64,000 nucleotides of DNA from Dipetalonema caudispina (taxonomy: Eukaryota; Nematoda; Chromadorea; Rhabditida; Onchocercidae), in NCBI GenBank assembly GCA_013365325.1, contig JABVXV010000230.1, positions 39,353-103,352 of the forward strand. Reading direction: 5' to 3'. The notes under the pieces are model-generated. The model did not search any database. It had not been told where the DNA came from and saw only the letters and a program-made list of their open reading frames with translations. Both the position numbers and the translations under genes were made by a program. Position 1 is the first letter of the stretch; each line of letters opens with the position of its first letter. Below, in pieces: positions 1 to 13,056 of the stretch.

Positions 1-2062
1 CGAAAGATAAATGAATAATTAAATTAATATTTCGATCTTTCTGATAATTTTACATCTTTACACTTTTCATTAATTGATATAAGCAATATTATTGATAAGG
101 AAAGTTTGATTTATTTTTATATTTATTAATAGATAAAGGTTTGCTACCAATTTTAATTATTATTAACACTTCGTTTTAATTAATTAGTGTAAAATTTAGC
201 CAGAATATTTTATGCAACCATTGTATTGCCCGCTATTTATGATTAATACGACCTTCTCAAACATCCATTTCATGTATTGATATCAGAAAAAAAAGTTTTA
301 ACATGTTGAATAATTTTAAAATTAATTAATAAAGTGATGATTTTGGACTTAATCAACAAAGCAAATGTGTTAAATTAAAGTGCAACAAATGGCACTTTAG
401 AATACTAATAAATTGAAATGATTTAAGTGTAAGAATAAATGTGAAAATAGAATTAGTATCAAAAAGGAAATTTTTAAACAAATAGAAACATTTAGACAAA
501 TTAACCTGTATTAATATTCCCTTACCTGTTTTCATTTTCGTTGACCTTTTAACCATTACTATAATTTGATGAAATAATTGAGCAATCTATTAATGGCTAT
601 ATGTACGCACATAAATATACAAATGAGTATGACATTCCCACTCGAATCATTGAAAGATATAAAAATGAGTATGATAAATAAATATGAAATTATTTCATTA
701 ATTGATTTATTAATTAATAGACAAATATAACATATGCTAAATTTATATTGCATAACTTTACAACATTCGTAGCAGAGTTTTTCAAATATTATTGGGCAAA
801 TGCAAATTATAAGTGCTACAAAGGTAAAGCTGAATAAAAATTCAATTCGAATATTTGTTTCTTTTTTTTTTTTTTCATTTTGTTATAAATAAGTCTCTTC
901 ATAATTTACAGTGTTAACGTTCATATAATGGAATATTTCATTGTAATAAATAGCATTACTAAAAAGGAATTAAAAATAAGCTCGTTAAATATATATGTTT
1001 GGAATTAGCATTGTGGAGGAGTATAAATATGCATAAAATAACTATTCAAATTCATGGAAGCAATTTTATCAACAAGTTTTGTTTTTCCTTTTTTTTTTTT
1101 TACAAATTCACTTTTACAATCTCCATATAAATAGTATTATGCAAACATTGTCAATTAAATCTATCCCCCCCCACCCCCCCTCCCAAAAAAAAATGACAAG
1201 TTTTTGAAATTGTAAAGTGTGACACTTAAATAAAATTAAATCACTTATCGTTTTTATTTTGTAAAAATTGAAATACTACAACCATCCTAGCGAAACTTTT
1301 TCATCAACTAAAGAATAAAGAAAAAACACATCACATCATATTTTACCAATCTCGTTTTTTCTTCTTTTTACCTTTTATTTTTGAAAACGGAAAATTTTTC
1401 AAAAAGAGTGTTATTTATAAATTTAGAATTTCATTTATTTGTTCAAATGAATTTTGCTTGAATTATTGCTACAAAGGATATTGTACACATTGGTTTATTG
1501 ATATTAAATATTACTAAGAAATAACCTATGGAAATTTTAGGCCACCTTTTTGTGCTTCATATATTATCGTTTAAATTTAAATTAAATTGCTTAACTTTTC
1601 ATTGATTTCAAATTGTTCCATTGCTTTAAAAGTTTGAAATAATATAATGGGTAATGATTTATCTGCTGCTTAACATTTAATAATAGTTTATTTTTTTATA
1701 AAATCTAACATATCGTTATCATTGCTATCATTTTCATCATGTAACATTATCAAAGTACCACAAAATATGCATATTACCAGATGCTTATTATTTCATCATC
1801 ATTTTGTATGTTACTTATGCAAACTAAACATTGGGTTGATAATAACTAACAAAAATTTAAACATAACAAGTATACAATTAGCACAATTTATTAAGTAATT
1901 GATTAATTGATAAAAATTTTCTTAAAAATGTTGCATAATAATAAAAAAGAATATGATTTATATAATATTTTTTGTTTTCTTTAGATTTTGCAAACTTTAT
2001 GTTTCATTTCTTTTTTTTTTATTCTTAAGCGATTCTTAACAACTAATAACAACATTTGTCTT

Positions 2063-2096
<34 letters not shown>

Positions 2097-3536
2097 AAAA
2101 ATAAATGAAAAAAATTTTGATAATGAATTTCCAGTTTTCATTTTTTCATACCAAGATGTTAATACTCCCTCCATAAAATGTTGTTGATGTTATCAAAAGA
2201 AAAAGCTCAAAAATTCGGAAAAACTATGTAAAAAAAATTAAAAATGTGAGGATTAAACAGGTATATAATTAATTTCAATTTACCGTTATTCCTTATCGCT
2301 AGTGTATCATTTATAAATGACATTAATAATAGTGATGGGATAGAAATGAGAATGATAACGATGATAATAAAGATAATAATAAAATTATTGTTTGTATTGC
2401 CACTTACAATAATTATTATAATTTCTTCTTCTTCCAGAAATATATTCCTATTTTTTTAAAGTAAAACCTTACATACCTGCTTAATGCTAATGATAATACT
2501 AATAATAGCTGTTTAAACGAATATAATTTCTGAATCTTAAATTTTAACTTGCAATTATACAAAAATAAATGACAGGGAAACGAGTAATATTTCAATCTAA
2601 GCCATTTGAGAATTCTAAGCTACTTTAAAAATTTTTGAATTTCAAATTTGAAGATACTTCAAAAATCTTTGAATTCAAAGAAAAATGAATTATTTTTTTT
2701 GTGTATTAATGCGAACATTCCTCCGTTTTTTTTAAATAGCTAAACTATTGAATGCATTTTTTTATTGCTTCAAGCAACTTCGAACATTCATCGAATACTA
2801 TTCAAACTTCTTTGTTTAACTTTACTCATCGCATACTATTACATTTCTTGCATAATGTGAGTTGTAATTACAAGATGATGGAAAACAATTATAATCAGAA
2901 AATAATAAAATGTGGTACGAAAAAAACTGAAATAACATCAAATCATGGTCACGTGAAAAAATTTTTTTTTTCTTTTTACCACATCGAAATTACAACAGTA
3001 AAGTACAACCATAAATTTGCAACTGTTCATATTTATTTATCTAACAAATTAGCTTCATAATCAAACAAAACTATTGATCATTTTTATGTTACAATCTTTT
3101 TCTTCAAAATTTAATCCCTGGCTTTATTTGAATAGATTAGCTAAAATTAGATTTGGATTTGAATTCAATTTTTAAAATTTATATTGATGTAGAAAATATA
3201 ATCGTTGAATTGGACAACGTCTCTGTTAACGTATTGCTTTTAGAACCATTGAAGTTTCAAATTCATATATTTTATAAAAATCATTCAACTTAAGTTTTAT
3301 ATTTAATTCAATTATTTCTAATTTATATAACCCAATAAATTTCATATTTTTTAACTTGAATAAAGAATTTTTGTTTTAAAACTTGCAAAGACTAATCATT
3401 GCTTTATGATTTATAAAACGCACATTAATTTACATACTAATTTAAATTATATCACATAATTACTGTATGAGGCATTAATAATAAAAATTTCAATTTTTTG
3501 TTTTAAAAATTTCGATGATATCTGAAAATGCAACAA
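1..3536. other. AT-rich intergenic region downstream of bbs-1
   Basis: No coding exon with a recognisable protein was seen on either strand. The stretch is dominated by A/T runs, including about 30 A's near 2064-2094, a C-rich tract near 1165-1182 and scattered ATA/ATG repeats. One 102-codon open frame on the plus strand at 2752-3060 has no acceptor/donor context and an Asn/Lys/Phe/His-rich composition expected by chance in such DNA, so it is not called. The right-hand part should contain the 3' UTR of bbs-1. Confidence 0.6.
2064..2094. repeat. Poly(A) run
   Basis: About 31 consecutive A's, the longest mononucleotide run noticed in the left part of the window. It could be a retroposed tail or simple slippage; no element body was recognised next to it. 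Confidence 0.8.
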
Positions 3537-6500
3537 CTAATCTAATAAAGACATTTCACTAATAGGCATAGTAACCAATGCAGCAACAATTACCTTGCAA
3601 TGATCGACTAGGATTATCCGGACATCATCTGAAATACCCTTTTCCGGATTGAGGCAACGTACTACGACATGAAATATATATGTCATTCCAGATACCAATG
3701 CTGGAACCGGAATCAATGAATCCTCAAATTCGTACAATTCTTGATTGTAGTGAAACAACAAATAAAGATGTTGAAGAGGTGACTGACTGAAATGATATCT
3801 GACGATTTCGTTAACAAATTATTTCATCAATTTGGAAAAAAATTGAAATTTTGAAGGAAAATTTCCTACAAATTAGTGAAGCAAATGATTCTTTTTTCCA
3901 AATGCTTTATTATTAATAAATTAAATGCTGTTATAATAACAAAAAAAGTTTGTCATTATTTACTCTTACAAAAATTCGTTTTTAATGAAATTTTATTGTT
4001 TTACAACGAGAAAAAAATAAAAAGACATTTCAATTTATATTCAAAAAATGAAACATACGAAGCAGCTTGAAGTTTGATAATCATTCGAAAAATTGGTCCA
4101 AAACCATTAATTTCCACTGATATTTCCACTGCTTCATTTTTTCTGGTCGATATTGAATTCAATGAATTTTGTGTCAAATTTGCAAATGCTTTAGTAACTG
4201 CTAATCGTAACATAAATAAGTCTCTTTGAAAAACCTAAAGAGTGTATAATTATCACATGAAATCGTTGTAATCCATATCATATCAATCATTACCAATTGT
4301 AATCACTACGATGATAATATAATCCAATTATTATACTTTTTTTAGTGATAAAAAAAATTTAAAGAGTAAAATTTCATTAGCATAACGTTAAGTTGTTAAT
4401 AAAAAAAAAAAATTTGATTGTTTGATAGGATCAATAAAAATCAACAATGAGACAAAGAAACAGAAAAAAAAGGTTAGGAACTGATTTTTTATTTTAACTG
4501 AAAAACAAAAAATTTATCCAAATAATGGAATGAAATTAATGTGAATTAAGCAAATTTATTGCGTATAATTTCACTCATCATCTACTTAAACGTACATAGT
4601 CTTTGATTATTATCAACAGAGGAAAGATTGGTTAACATGGGGAAATTTAACTTATATCAAATGAAATTCTCAAATAAAAAGCATAGCATTTCATCACATA
4701 TACAAAAATTAAATACCAAAATATTATTAATTCAGATTAACATAAATTATCTAGATTTAATCTGTCTCGAAATTCATTTCATTCGATTCTAATTATTTTG
4801 AAAATTTTTTTTGATAAGAATTTTCAAATTTCATACATTGTAATTAATAATAATTGGATGAAAATTATGCTTTGCATTCCCTATTATCTTTTCCAGGAAA
4901 GATTTCGTTTTTTATTATTTATTTAAAAATATTAAATACCTGATGCATAAGTTGTGCATGTTCGCGTTCACGAATTGTTTGATCGACGTAAATTTGCGTC
5001 CTGCGTGGTATATTTAATTTTCGAAATTGCGCTTGTACAGCACCAACTTCTCCAAGTTTTTCATCCAGTGTTGCTGTTCGACGAAAAAGCTTCACAATTA
5101 AGCCACCGCCTTGAAGGAAATTTTCTTTAGCAACAAAAAATTTTCAAATTCATAAGCATAAAGCTTCTGTAAGTTATCATTTCAAGAAATTAGCATAGGT
5201 AATTTTTAATTTGGCATCAAAAAAAAAAAAAAAATTAACAATTAACATAAAGAGTTACTTTTCTGGTATTCAAATATCTACCTAATTGTTTCTTATTATT
5301 ATATCAAAAATGATTAAATTTTTAAAATCGTAATTACACTAGAAAGAAACTGATGCAGCATCGTATAGAATGTTTAAAAATCTTGCAGTAAGATTTATAT
5401 AAGTAAATAGGTTAATAAACAAATAAACAGGCTTAAGCTCAGGTAAGATGTCATTTGATCATTACAACAATTTCATTCTTACCTGTTGTCCCAATAATTA
5501 GTGCACCTTCCTCACGTCCAAACTGTCCATATTTGATCCAATTTATGGGTTGATCAATTTTTTGTTGATCCAATAATGATGTTTCACTATAAATTCTCAC
5601 CTGAAATCTGTTTCCAAATCAATAAATTTCATACAAAACTAAATTTTAAGCATTTATGCAAACAAATTAAATTTCGACTACTCACCAATGAATGAGCTGA
5701 TAAAGATGATAAAATATGTTTTACGAACTGCGAATTTCAACTTTAGCAATCATTTTTTAAATGACGTTACATTAAGATTTCGATGCAAGTTAGAAATCAA
5801 GTCTTTTTAATTAAAATAATTGAAAAAAATTATTTTTAATTAAAATATTTTAATTAAAATAAAATTAAATGACCTCTTTCTCTAAGGCAACTAATAGAGC
5901 AACATATTGTTTAGGTTCATAGGTGAAAGTATCAATACCACGTATGGTTTCGTTCAGTTTTATTTTATTTTGTCGCTTTCCATTCGCAGCAAAAAATGAT
6001 ATCGTCTCATCGGTACATGCTACCACTAACTGAAATCCATGTTAGCAATATATGTTCAAATTACTTTCTTGACATCAGTACACAATCATTTTAGGTTTTC
6101 ATTTAGGTTAAGAAATAGAAACAAGAAATGACTAATTCTGAAGCAATGTGTGTGTTGTAAAAACAAAAATGAATTCATTTATTGACATCTTACGATTTTT
6201 AAAAGATTGAAATAATATTATCAATAATAGAAAAACAATAATCAGATCATACAAAGAACCAAGCTATATTACAATCAGGTCATTCATGCCTTTTCTAATT
6301 AGCTTAGTAATGTTGCATACATAACAGTTGTAGCATATTACTAAGGGAAATTCCTGATCGCAATTTTTTCCGTCTAATTTCTGTAATTCTTTTTTTTCCT
6401 CTTTACAAAATTATCGATTAGATCGGTACTACAAAGATTTTTATTAAATTGTAGCCTAATATTTTACCATTGATTTATAATCAATTGATTACTAACCTGT

Positions 6501-7888
6501 TTACCAACGCGTATCATACCGATGATATCAGTTGTCATAGTGATAATTGGACTTAACACTGATTTCATACCTCGTTTGATACTAAAAATTTCCGCATCTC
6601 TTGTACTTACAAATATTCGATAGTCTACATCGTAAAAACCTGAAATATGAAAAATATCATACATTTTATAGTAAAATAAAATAATAGTTTCAATTAAATA
6701 TTTAATTAACTATATCAATAAAGAATACAATTTTTAAGAATCAAAAATTTAAAATTTAGTTTTTTGAGTATTCTTTGCTTGTCTGTCTAAATACAGTTTT
6801 ATGCATTGATGCTAACCTGCAGCATATAAAAATACCGGAATTCCCGGTATTTTACATTGCGCTAAAATGGTAAATGCTTGAGTATCAATGCAATAGACAT
6901 ATCCATATTCCGTGGCGCAAATGATACAATCGATAGCGTTATGCTCAGCAGATGATCGTTTCATTGTTGTCATACAAGTTATGGTACTTTGATGAACCAA
7001 TTTACTATTTAAGCATTGCTGAAGTATATCTTCTCGATCTTTTTCTTTACTACATAGAAATGCTTGCGAACGAGTTGTTAGTTCCATACTACCAAGCTAT
7101 AATAAAATTTATTTATCATTGTTATCAGTAATTTAATTTTTTTCAAAGATTTTTAATTAATAATCAAAAAAAGAATGCCTAGAAATGTTTGCAGAATTTT
7201 TTTGAAAATTTTATGATTTAAATCAAAATATGCTATTGTTAACAATTAAACTTCAATAATTTTTTATTTTTTTTGAAATAAAATGATGAAATGTTAAACC
7301 TTATGAAGTAGTTTTACAAGCACCGCATGAAGTTGTATTGCATTGATATGGCCAGCTTCAACATGTCGCCAAGCTTCTGCTTCATCTTCGTTTATTTCTA
7401 ACGATGCTGGTGTGAATTTGTAAAATGGTTTTAAATTTTTATAAATTAGAATTGATGAACCACAAGCTACTGCCAAGGATGATAAACTAGGCTGTACCTG
7501 TAATCAGTATACAAGAGAATTATGCAATTACGATATTAAAATATGCTATAAGTAAATAAAACAAAGTTATCAGGCATAATTCTAAAAGTTTTAAAAATTT
7601 ACAAATATACATGGAAACGATATAATTACATTAACTTACATTTTCATTATTGAATGATACTAAAGCAGATGGTAAATCGCTGAGGACATTTTCACCAATT
7701 ACTTGTAAACCTCGAAATACTTTCAGTCGGATATCATATTTTTCAGTACCAAAATCACCAATTACTAATTTATAATCACCATCACCATGAAGATCCGCCA
7801 AGCATACACAACTTGGAAGAGTATTAAGGCCAAGAGAGGTGACATTTAAAGCTGATACCCATTTAGTGGTATTTACATTCTTTTCCAT
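3537..7888 (-). CDS. bbs-1: Bardet-Biedl syndrome 1 protein homolog (BBSome subunit)
   Basis: BBS1 is a core subunit of the BBSome, the coat-like complex that loads membrane cargo onto intraflagellar transport in cilia. Nine exons join in frame: 7888-7640, 7497-7300, 7096-6817, 6639-6497, 6029-5874, 5600-5483, 5109-4940, 4234-4059, 3786-3537, giving 579 aa (human BBS1 is 593). The first exon carries the family signature LADLHGDGDYKLVIGDFG near residues 35-52; exon 2 has IYKNLKPFYKF; exon 6 has YGQFGREEGALI; exon 7 has GGGLIVKLFRRTA and the YVDQTIRERE helix; the last exon is the C-terminal beta-sandwich (YNQELYEFEDSL, NPEKGISDDVRI). A beta-propeller followed by helices and an ear-like domain is the family layout. 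The ATG at 7888 lies one base after a TTTCAG acceptor, a plausible trans-splice site; an in-frame ATG at 7900 would require no splice there. An X-box lies 248 bp upstream. No disrupted exon was found. Identification is firm. Confidence 0.95.
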
Positions 7889-8937
7889 ACTGAAATTCAA
7901 AAATTTCCAAATAATATCATTAAATCTTGCATTAAGTTACTTTTCTAACAGTAATATGCAACATTTGCAGGCAAAATACTTAAATATAATTTTACATTCA
8001 AATTTCCAGTAAAATTATTTCAATTCCTAATTACTGTAAGAGGTAATGCGAAGTTTTAAAGGGATCGATTAATTAGTAAATTTTTAAAGGATAAAATATA
8101 ATACATCATGACCCATACGTCAATATTGACATTTGGTTACTATGGTAATGCAATCTATATGACAGCTTAATACTATTACAGTTAGTCGCTATGCTAAGAA
8201 ATAAGTTATTGATTAATTCAGTAACAGTGAATTTTAAGTTTTTAAGATTCCCCTCTTTTTAAAGATCAAAATAACAATGATTGCAAAGTAATTTGGCCAG
8301 TTGTATATTGTCCAAAAATGTGGTATCAATTAATTAAGTGGAACACAACGAACTTTGCTGTTCTAATCAATTACTATTGATTTAGGCCAATTATATTAAT
8401 TTAAACTAGCCAAGACTTCAATTTTCATCCATTCAAAACGATTGTACTGTGTTGTTGAATTTGATTTTATTATTTTTATCTATTTCAAGAACAAAACAAA
8501 AAAAAAACATTAGGAATTACATTTTTAAATAATACATCAGTATTTAAACATAATTAAAGAATAATATACATATTGTATATTGCTGTGGTATCGATTACAT
8601 TCATTTCTTCATGCATGAACTGATCGAATGTAGAAAGGTTGGTTCTAAACGTGACCTAAAATACTTTATATACAATTCAAAATGTTAAAAAAATATAATA
8701 TATATATTTACAAAAAATGTTATTTTCGTATATATCTTTGTTTGGATTTTTATTTCAAAGTTGGAAAGATTAATTTTAAATTGTATTTCAAATCCATATA
8801 ATTGATTGTGAATTTTGAATTTTGAAGTAAGATCGAACGATCAATCCTATTACAGCAATCATTAATATTGCTGAAACATTAATGCTAGCTATGCACAACT
8901 ATTTTAAATCATTCATTTCAAGAGTTACTAAAGATCT
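7889..8937. other. Intergenic region between kinesin-14 and bbs-1 (bbs-1 promoter)
   Basis: This 1.05 kb gap separates the stop codon of the kinesin from the start of bbs-1 on the same strand. It should hold the kinesin 3' UTR and the bbs-1 promoter. The X-box at 8136-8149 is the one clear regulatory element. No open frame with coding character was seen. Confidence 0.7.
8136..8149 (-). promoter_or_regulatory. X-box motif (DAF-19/RFX site) upstream of bbs-1
   Basis: On the minus strand, the sense strand of bbs-1, the site reads ATTACCATAGTAAC. The nematode X-box consensus is GTYNCCATRGNAAC, so 13 of 14 positions fit and only the first base differs. It is an imperfect inverted repeat, as RFX sites are, and lies 248 bp upstream of the bbs-1 ATG. 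C. elegans bbs genes are known targets of DAF-19 through such sites in ciliated neurons. The match is seen directly; function is inferred. Confidence 0.75.
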
Positions 8938-11900
8938 TCAAATCCATTTGAAATTATGATACCTTCCATATCTGGATGGTGTTGATAATGATCCATAGCC
9001 ACCACTTTGTGATATTTTAGAGCTTAAGTTCCTCTTTTGCACTTTACTTAGTTTATCGGCAAAATTCAGGCTACTAACAGTTTCCTGTATTGCAGTTGTA
9101 TCTGGCACTAATTGTACAATCACTAATGTCTTGCTGTCCCCATCTGAATATCACAATTTTTAATATTAATATTAATTTAGGAAATTTTAAGATTGATTTA
9201 GATAAAATTAGTAAATTTGACAATTATAGGTCCAAAGGTCAAAAAATATGAGTAGGAGGATAAAAGAAGATAAGCTTAAATTATATAGAACTTAATTAGA
9301 AAATTAGCTTACTCAAACAATTTTCTAGTAGGCGCGTCAATTGACAATTTCGGAATGGAATATGCTGCTGTCGTTGACGTAAAGCGCTGACAACGTTGCC
9401 TAATTCGGACAATGACCTATTAATACATTGTGCCTCTTTAAGCTGTTGACCTGTTGCACCCGATTGGCTAACGCGTTCTGAACCTGCCAAATCAACTAAG
9501 TTTAGTCGACCTGAAAATTATGAATGAATTTGTGACCAAAACGATATTAATTTCAATATTTTCATTTGTATAAAATTTTAAATCTCATTAATAACTATCG
9601 AGACAATTTCACTAAAACTTATTGTCATCCATTTATTCTAAAGTATATAAACTATGATAAAATTTGATTAATAAAAATTATTATTCTTTTGACACTTGAA
9701 CATGTTAACCAATTCAATTGTTCAATGGCAAAAAATTTCATCTAAAAGTAAATTTCATATTTTGATGAGTAACTTACTTTCTGAAATAGCATTTGTTGTA
9801 CGATTTAATGCTCGAATTCGAATACAAACAATGGCATGTGAACGGCTCGAACGATCATTTAAATCAGTTGTCGCACTTGCCTACAATAATTATTGATCAT
9901 TTCAAATTGTTCATTTTATGTGTCAGAACTATTCATTACTTTCAATTTATTTCAATAAATAACATATGAATGGACAAATTTGAAGACAATTTATATGTTA
10001 ATTAATTATTTTACCCGATTCATTCGTCCTTTCTTCAATACTTCTTGTACTTCTTCTAGCGTACTTACGTTAAATACAAGTAAGCCAGGAATATTTAACA
10101 TGCCATCATTACCGATCCGTATTGGAAGATTATTCTTACCGTTTGATAATAAATCTCTAGAAATTTACAACAAAATTTACATTTTAAAAAATAAAATTAC
10201 CTTTTATAAGTTTAAATTTCTTAAAAACAATTTAAAATATTACTTTTTCCACAATCAAATTATAAACTTTAAACTAATTGCTATGTATCTTTAACAAAAT
10301 ATACCTTATTTTTTCATTATATATTTCTAGCATTGAAATTGAAATCGTATAATCAATATCATTCAAGCGTTCTTTCGCTATTCGAAATAAATGAATTAGG
10401 GATCGATGATACACACCCGGATCACTGGGTAATCCCTAAAATTGGCACTAATTTTTCAACTTAAACCATTTTTTTTTAAATATTAAATTCAAATTCATTT
10501 GAAGAATAAATATCATGCATTAATTGATAACTGCATGGAACGAAAGGTATTTGAAGGTGAACATGCCATGAGCACATATGCTAAATTTTAATATCAAGTT
10601 CTCTTGATGATTAAATTTATAAAATTTCAATTATCAAATAACCTCCATGGTATATGTTTTACCGCTTCCGGTATGTCCATATGCAAATATACATACATTA
10701 TAACCATCCATACAACTTGTTATAAATGGACAAATTTCTTCAAAAATCTACAAATATCTTTGATTTTCAGTAAGAAATTAAATATTACATTTGTTTGATT
10801 GCTAATTTTACATCTCTTTCTTTTTAACTCATCCAACAAACATTATATTTGTTTGTTTATCAATTTTTCATCCTTTATGCTTGTTTACTTTTGTGAAAGA
10901 AAAAAATTTATGAGAAAATTATTTAAAATAAAATTATGTTTATTGACAAGAAAAAGCGAAAAATAAGTTATATATTTGAATTATAAATTATTTTTACATG
11001 GAAAATTAAGACTAGTAGACATACACTGCTGGAAAGGAAATATTGATAATTGAAATTGCAATTTGGATTTAGCTCGATATTAAACGGTATATTACAATAA
11101 TTTATATTAAATTCAAAATTAATATGAAAATGATGTAACAATTTTACCTACATCTGATTGTGTATGCTTTTCGTTAAAAGCTCGATCACAATGAAATTTC
11201 TTCCGATCACCATTGGTACTTTCAACAGTTATTATACCACTATCAAGTGGATCAATTAGTAATGATAATTTCGAGTAATTCCCTAATGCTGGTCGTATAC
11301 GGCAAAATACACGAATATTACCTTGAAAAAAAAAAAAAAGAAAAAGAAAAATGATATTTAATATATAAAAATCTGTGAATTTCTATTAAATTTCATTTTG
11401 TTACTAATTATTTAGTGGATGATCATTTTTGATAAATTACCATTCATTTCGACCAGTTTATTGTGCAATCGTTTTCTAGTATCAATTTCCTTTTGATATC
11501 GTTTTATCAATGATTTAATGACACAACCAATTCTTAATTCCATATCTTTACGCATCAAATGTAATTCTTCATGTGCTGTTACTTGAATATCAATTATTAA
11601 TTTCTTTAGTTCAATCTGAAAATTGAAATTTGCATACAAATGAAACGAATTAGTTTCTTTTTTTTTTATATCAGTGTATTTTAAGATAAGTGAACAAATA
11701 CAAAAAGAAAGAAGAAAGAAGCATAGTTTTGCTTGCTTCAGATTGTTACAATTGATCAAAAACCTTTGTCTCCATCAATTGTTGCACACTTTTCTGCAAT
11801 GTCGCAATTGTCACTTGATCATAATGCAATTGATGATGATTATTTTTTTCATGCAAAATTTGCATTTTTACTTCTTCCTGATTTTTTGCAAAATCGAGAT

Positions 11901-13056
11901 GATGGTTTAAAGATTGTTGTTGTTTTATTTCATCTGTTTGGCATATTTTATCGATTTTTTCCGGTATCTTAAAAAATTGACACATAATAAGAGTTAGAAA
12001 GGATACGATGATATCAAAATAGTGGGAAAAGTTGTTTTATTTATTTCAAAATTTCATAATTTATATCTTCAAACATTTGAAAGTTTGAAATAAAACCTAA
12101 TTAGCAACTATGATACAATTCGTATCGGAAAGATGGATTACGATTTGTTACTAATTAAATCATCAAATTTTTGCTTTTAATTTTTTGCTAAGATTTATTT
12201 ACATTCCTTTATAGATTAGCATTTCAACTTATTTTTCGAACTTTTATGTTAAGTTCAACCTGAGCTAATAAAGAATCTTCCATTTTCAATTGCAATAAAC
12301 GTATTGAACGTTGCGCATTGACGAGAGCTTCTTTGAGAGCTAAATTTTCCTCACTTAAAGTACCGAATTCAAGTGAGAGCAGAGAGATACCTTTGAGAAT
12401 TTTATTACGTACACTAAATGATTTAATTCGACCTGAAATATGCTTATTTTAAATTAAAAACAAAAACGAATTTTTTTTTTTTATAAAACCATAAAAAATT
12501 TCTAATTAACTGACGTCACGTTATTTTAATTCATTGCCCAAATTGTAACGAGCATCAGTTTAATCGTTTGCAATATTTTATGTAACTCTTTTACGTTTCA
12601 CGAAAATTATCTCTGATGGAATTAGGATGATCATTCTACATAGTTATATTATTTTTTCAAGATTTCAAAATTTGTCATTCATAATTTCGAACTTACCATT
12701 AATATAATCGTCCATATTTCGAATTCGTCCTTCCTGCTCATCGATGATATCTTCTAAACTATGAATTAGTTGATTTTTTACTTTCAAATGTGCTTTCATC
12801 ATATCCTCTTTAGCATAAATCATCTGTGATTCAACTTCATGATGACATTTACATTTATGAAATAAACTTCCAATTTGATAATAATCCATCTCGAGTCTGC
12901 AATTTTTATTCAAATTCACGGGTAGAATAGAAAATAGTAATGAAAAGCAAGGATGTCGAAATGCAAAAAATGTTGAAATTATAATTCAAAATGAACTTAT
13001 ACTTGAATAAGCATTTCTTTGTACCTATCTATCCCGAGAATATCACTACTTAACAT
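8938..13056 (-). CDS. Kinesin-14, C-terminal motor, minus-end-directed
   Basis: Twelve exons join in frame: 13056-13025, 12896-12697, 12432-12260, 11967-11764, 11615-11441, 11321-11152, 10747-10643, 10435-10305, 10156-10015, 9880-9778, 9510-9313, 9143-8938, giving 612 aa. Residues 1-260 are charged and heptad-like, fitting a coiled-coil stalk with little N-terminal tail. The neck/motor junction [11 protein letters not shown] (about 262) is the kinesin-14 hallmark. The motor follows with P-loop GHTGSGKT (about 342-349), EIYNEKIR, switch I NDRSSRSH (about 452-459), switch [11 protein letters not shown] (about 483-491) and the final [12 protein letters not shown] helix near the C terminus. Such motors work in spindle assembly or minus-end transport (KIFC1/Ncd; C. 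elegans KLP-3, KLP-15/16, KLP-17); I cannot say which paralogue this is. The usual Gln of the P-loop is His here. The 32-nt first exon is the least certain part because no clear acceptor or promoter marks the start. Confidence 0.93.

Noticed and set aside
2752..3060. 102-codon plus-strand open frame
   Set aside because: No splice or start context and a biased composition typical of random frames in AT-rich DNA.
9696..10294. Plus-strand open frames of 66 and 104 codons
   Set aside because: They are antisense to the switch I exon and neighbouring motor exons of the minus-strand kinesin, whose frames, phases and motifs are far better supported.
11674..11972. Plus-strand open frames of 78 and 79 codons
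   Set aside because: They are antisense to the coiled-coil exon 11764-11967 of the kinesin; His/Leu/Phe-rich composition is the mirror of Gln/Glu/Lys heptads.
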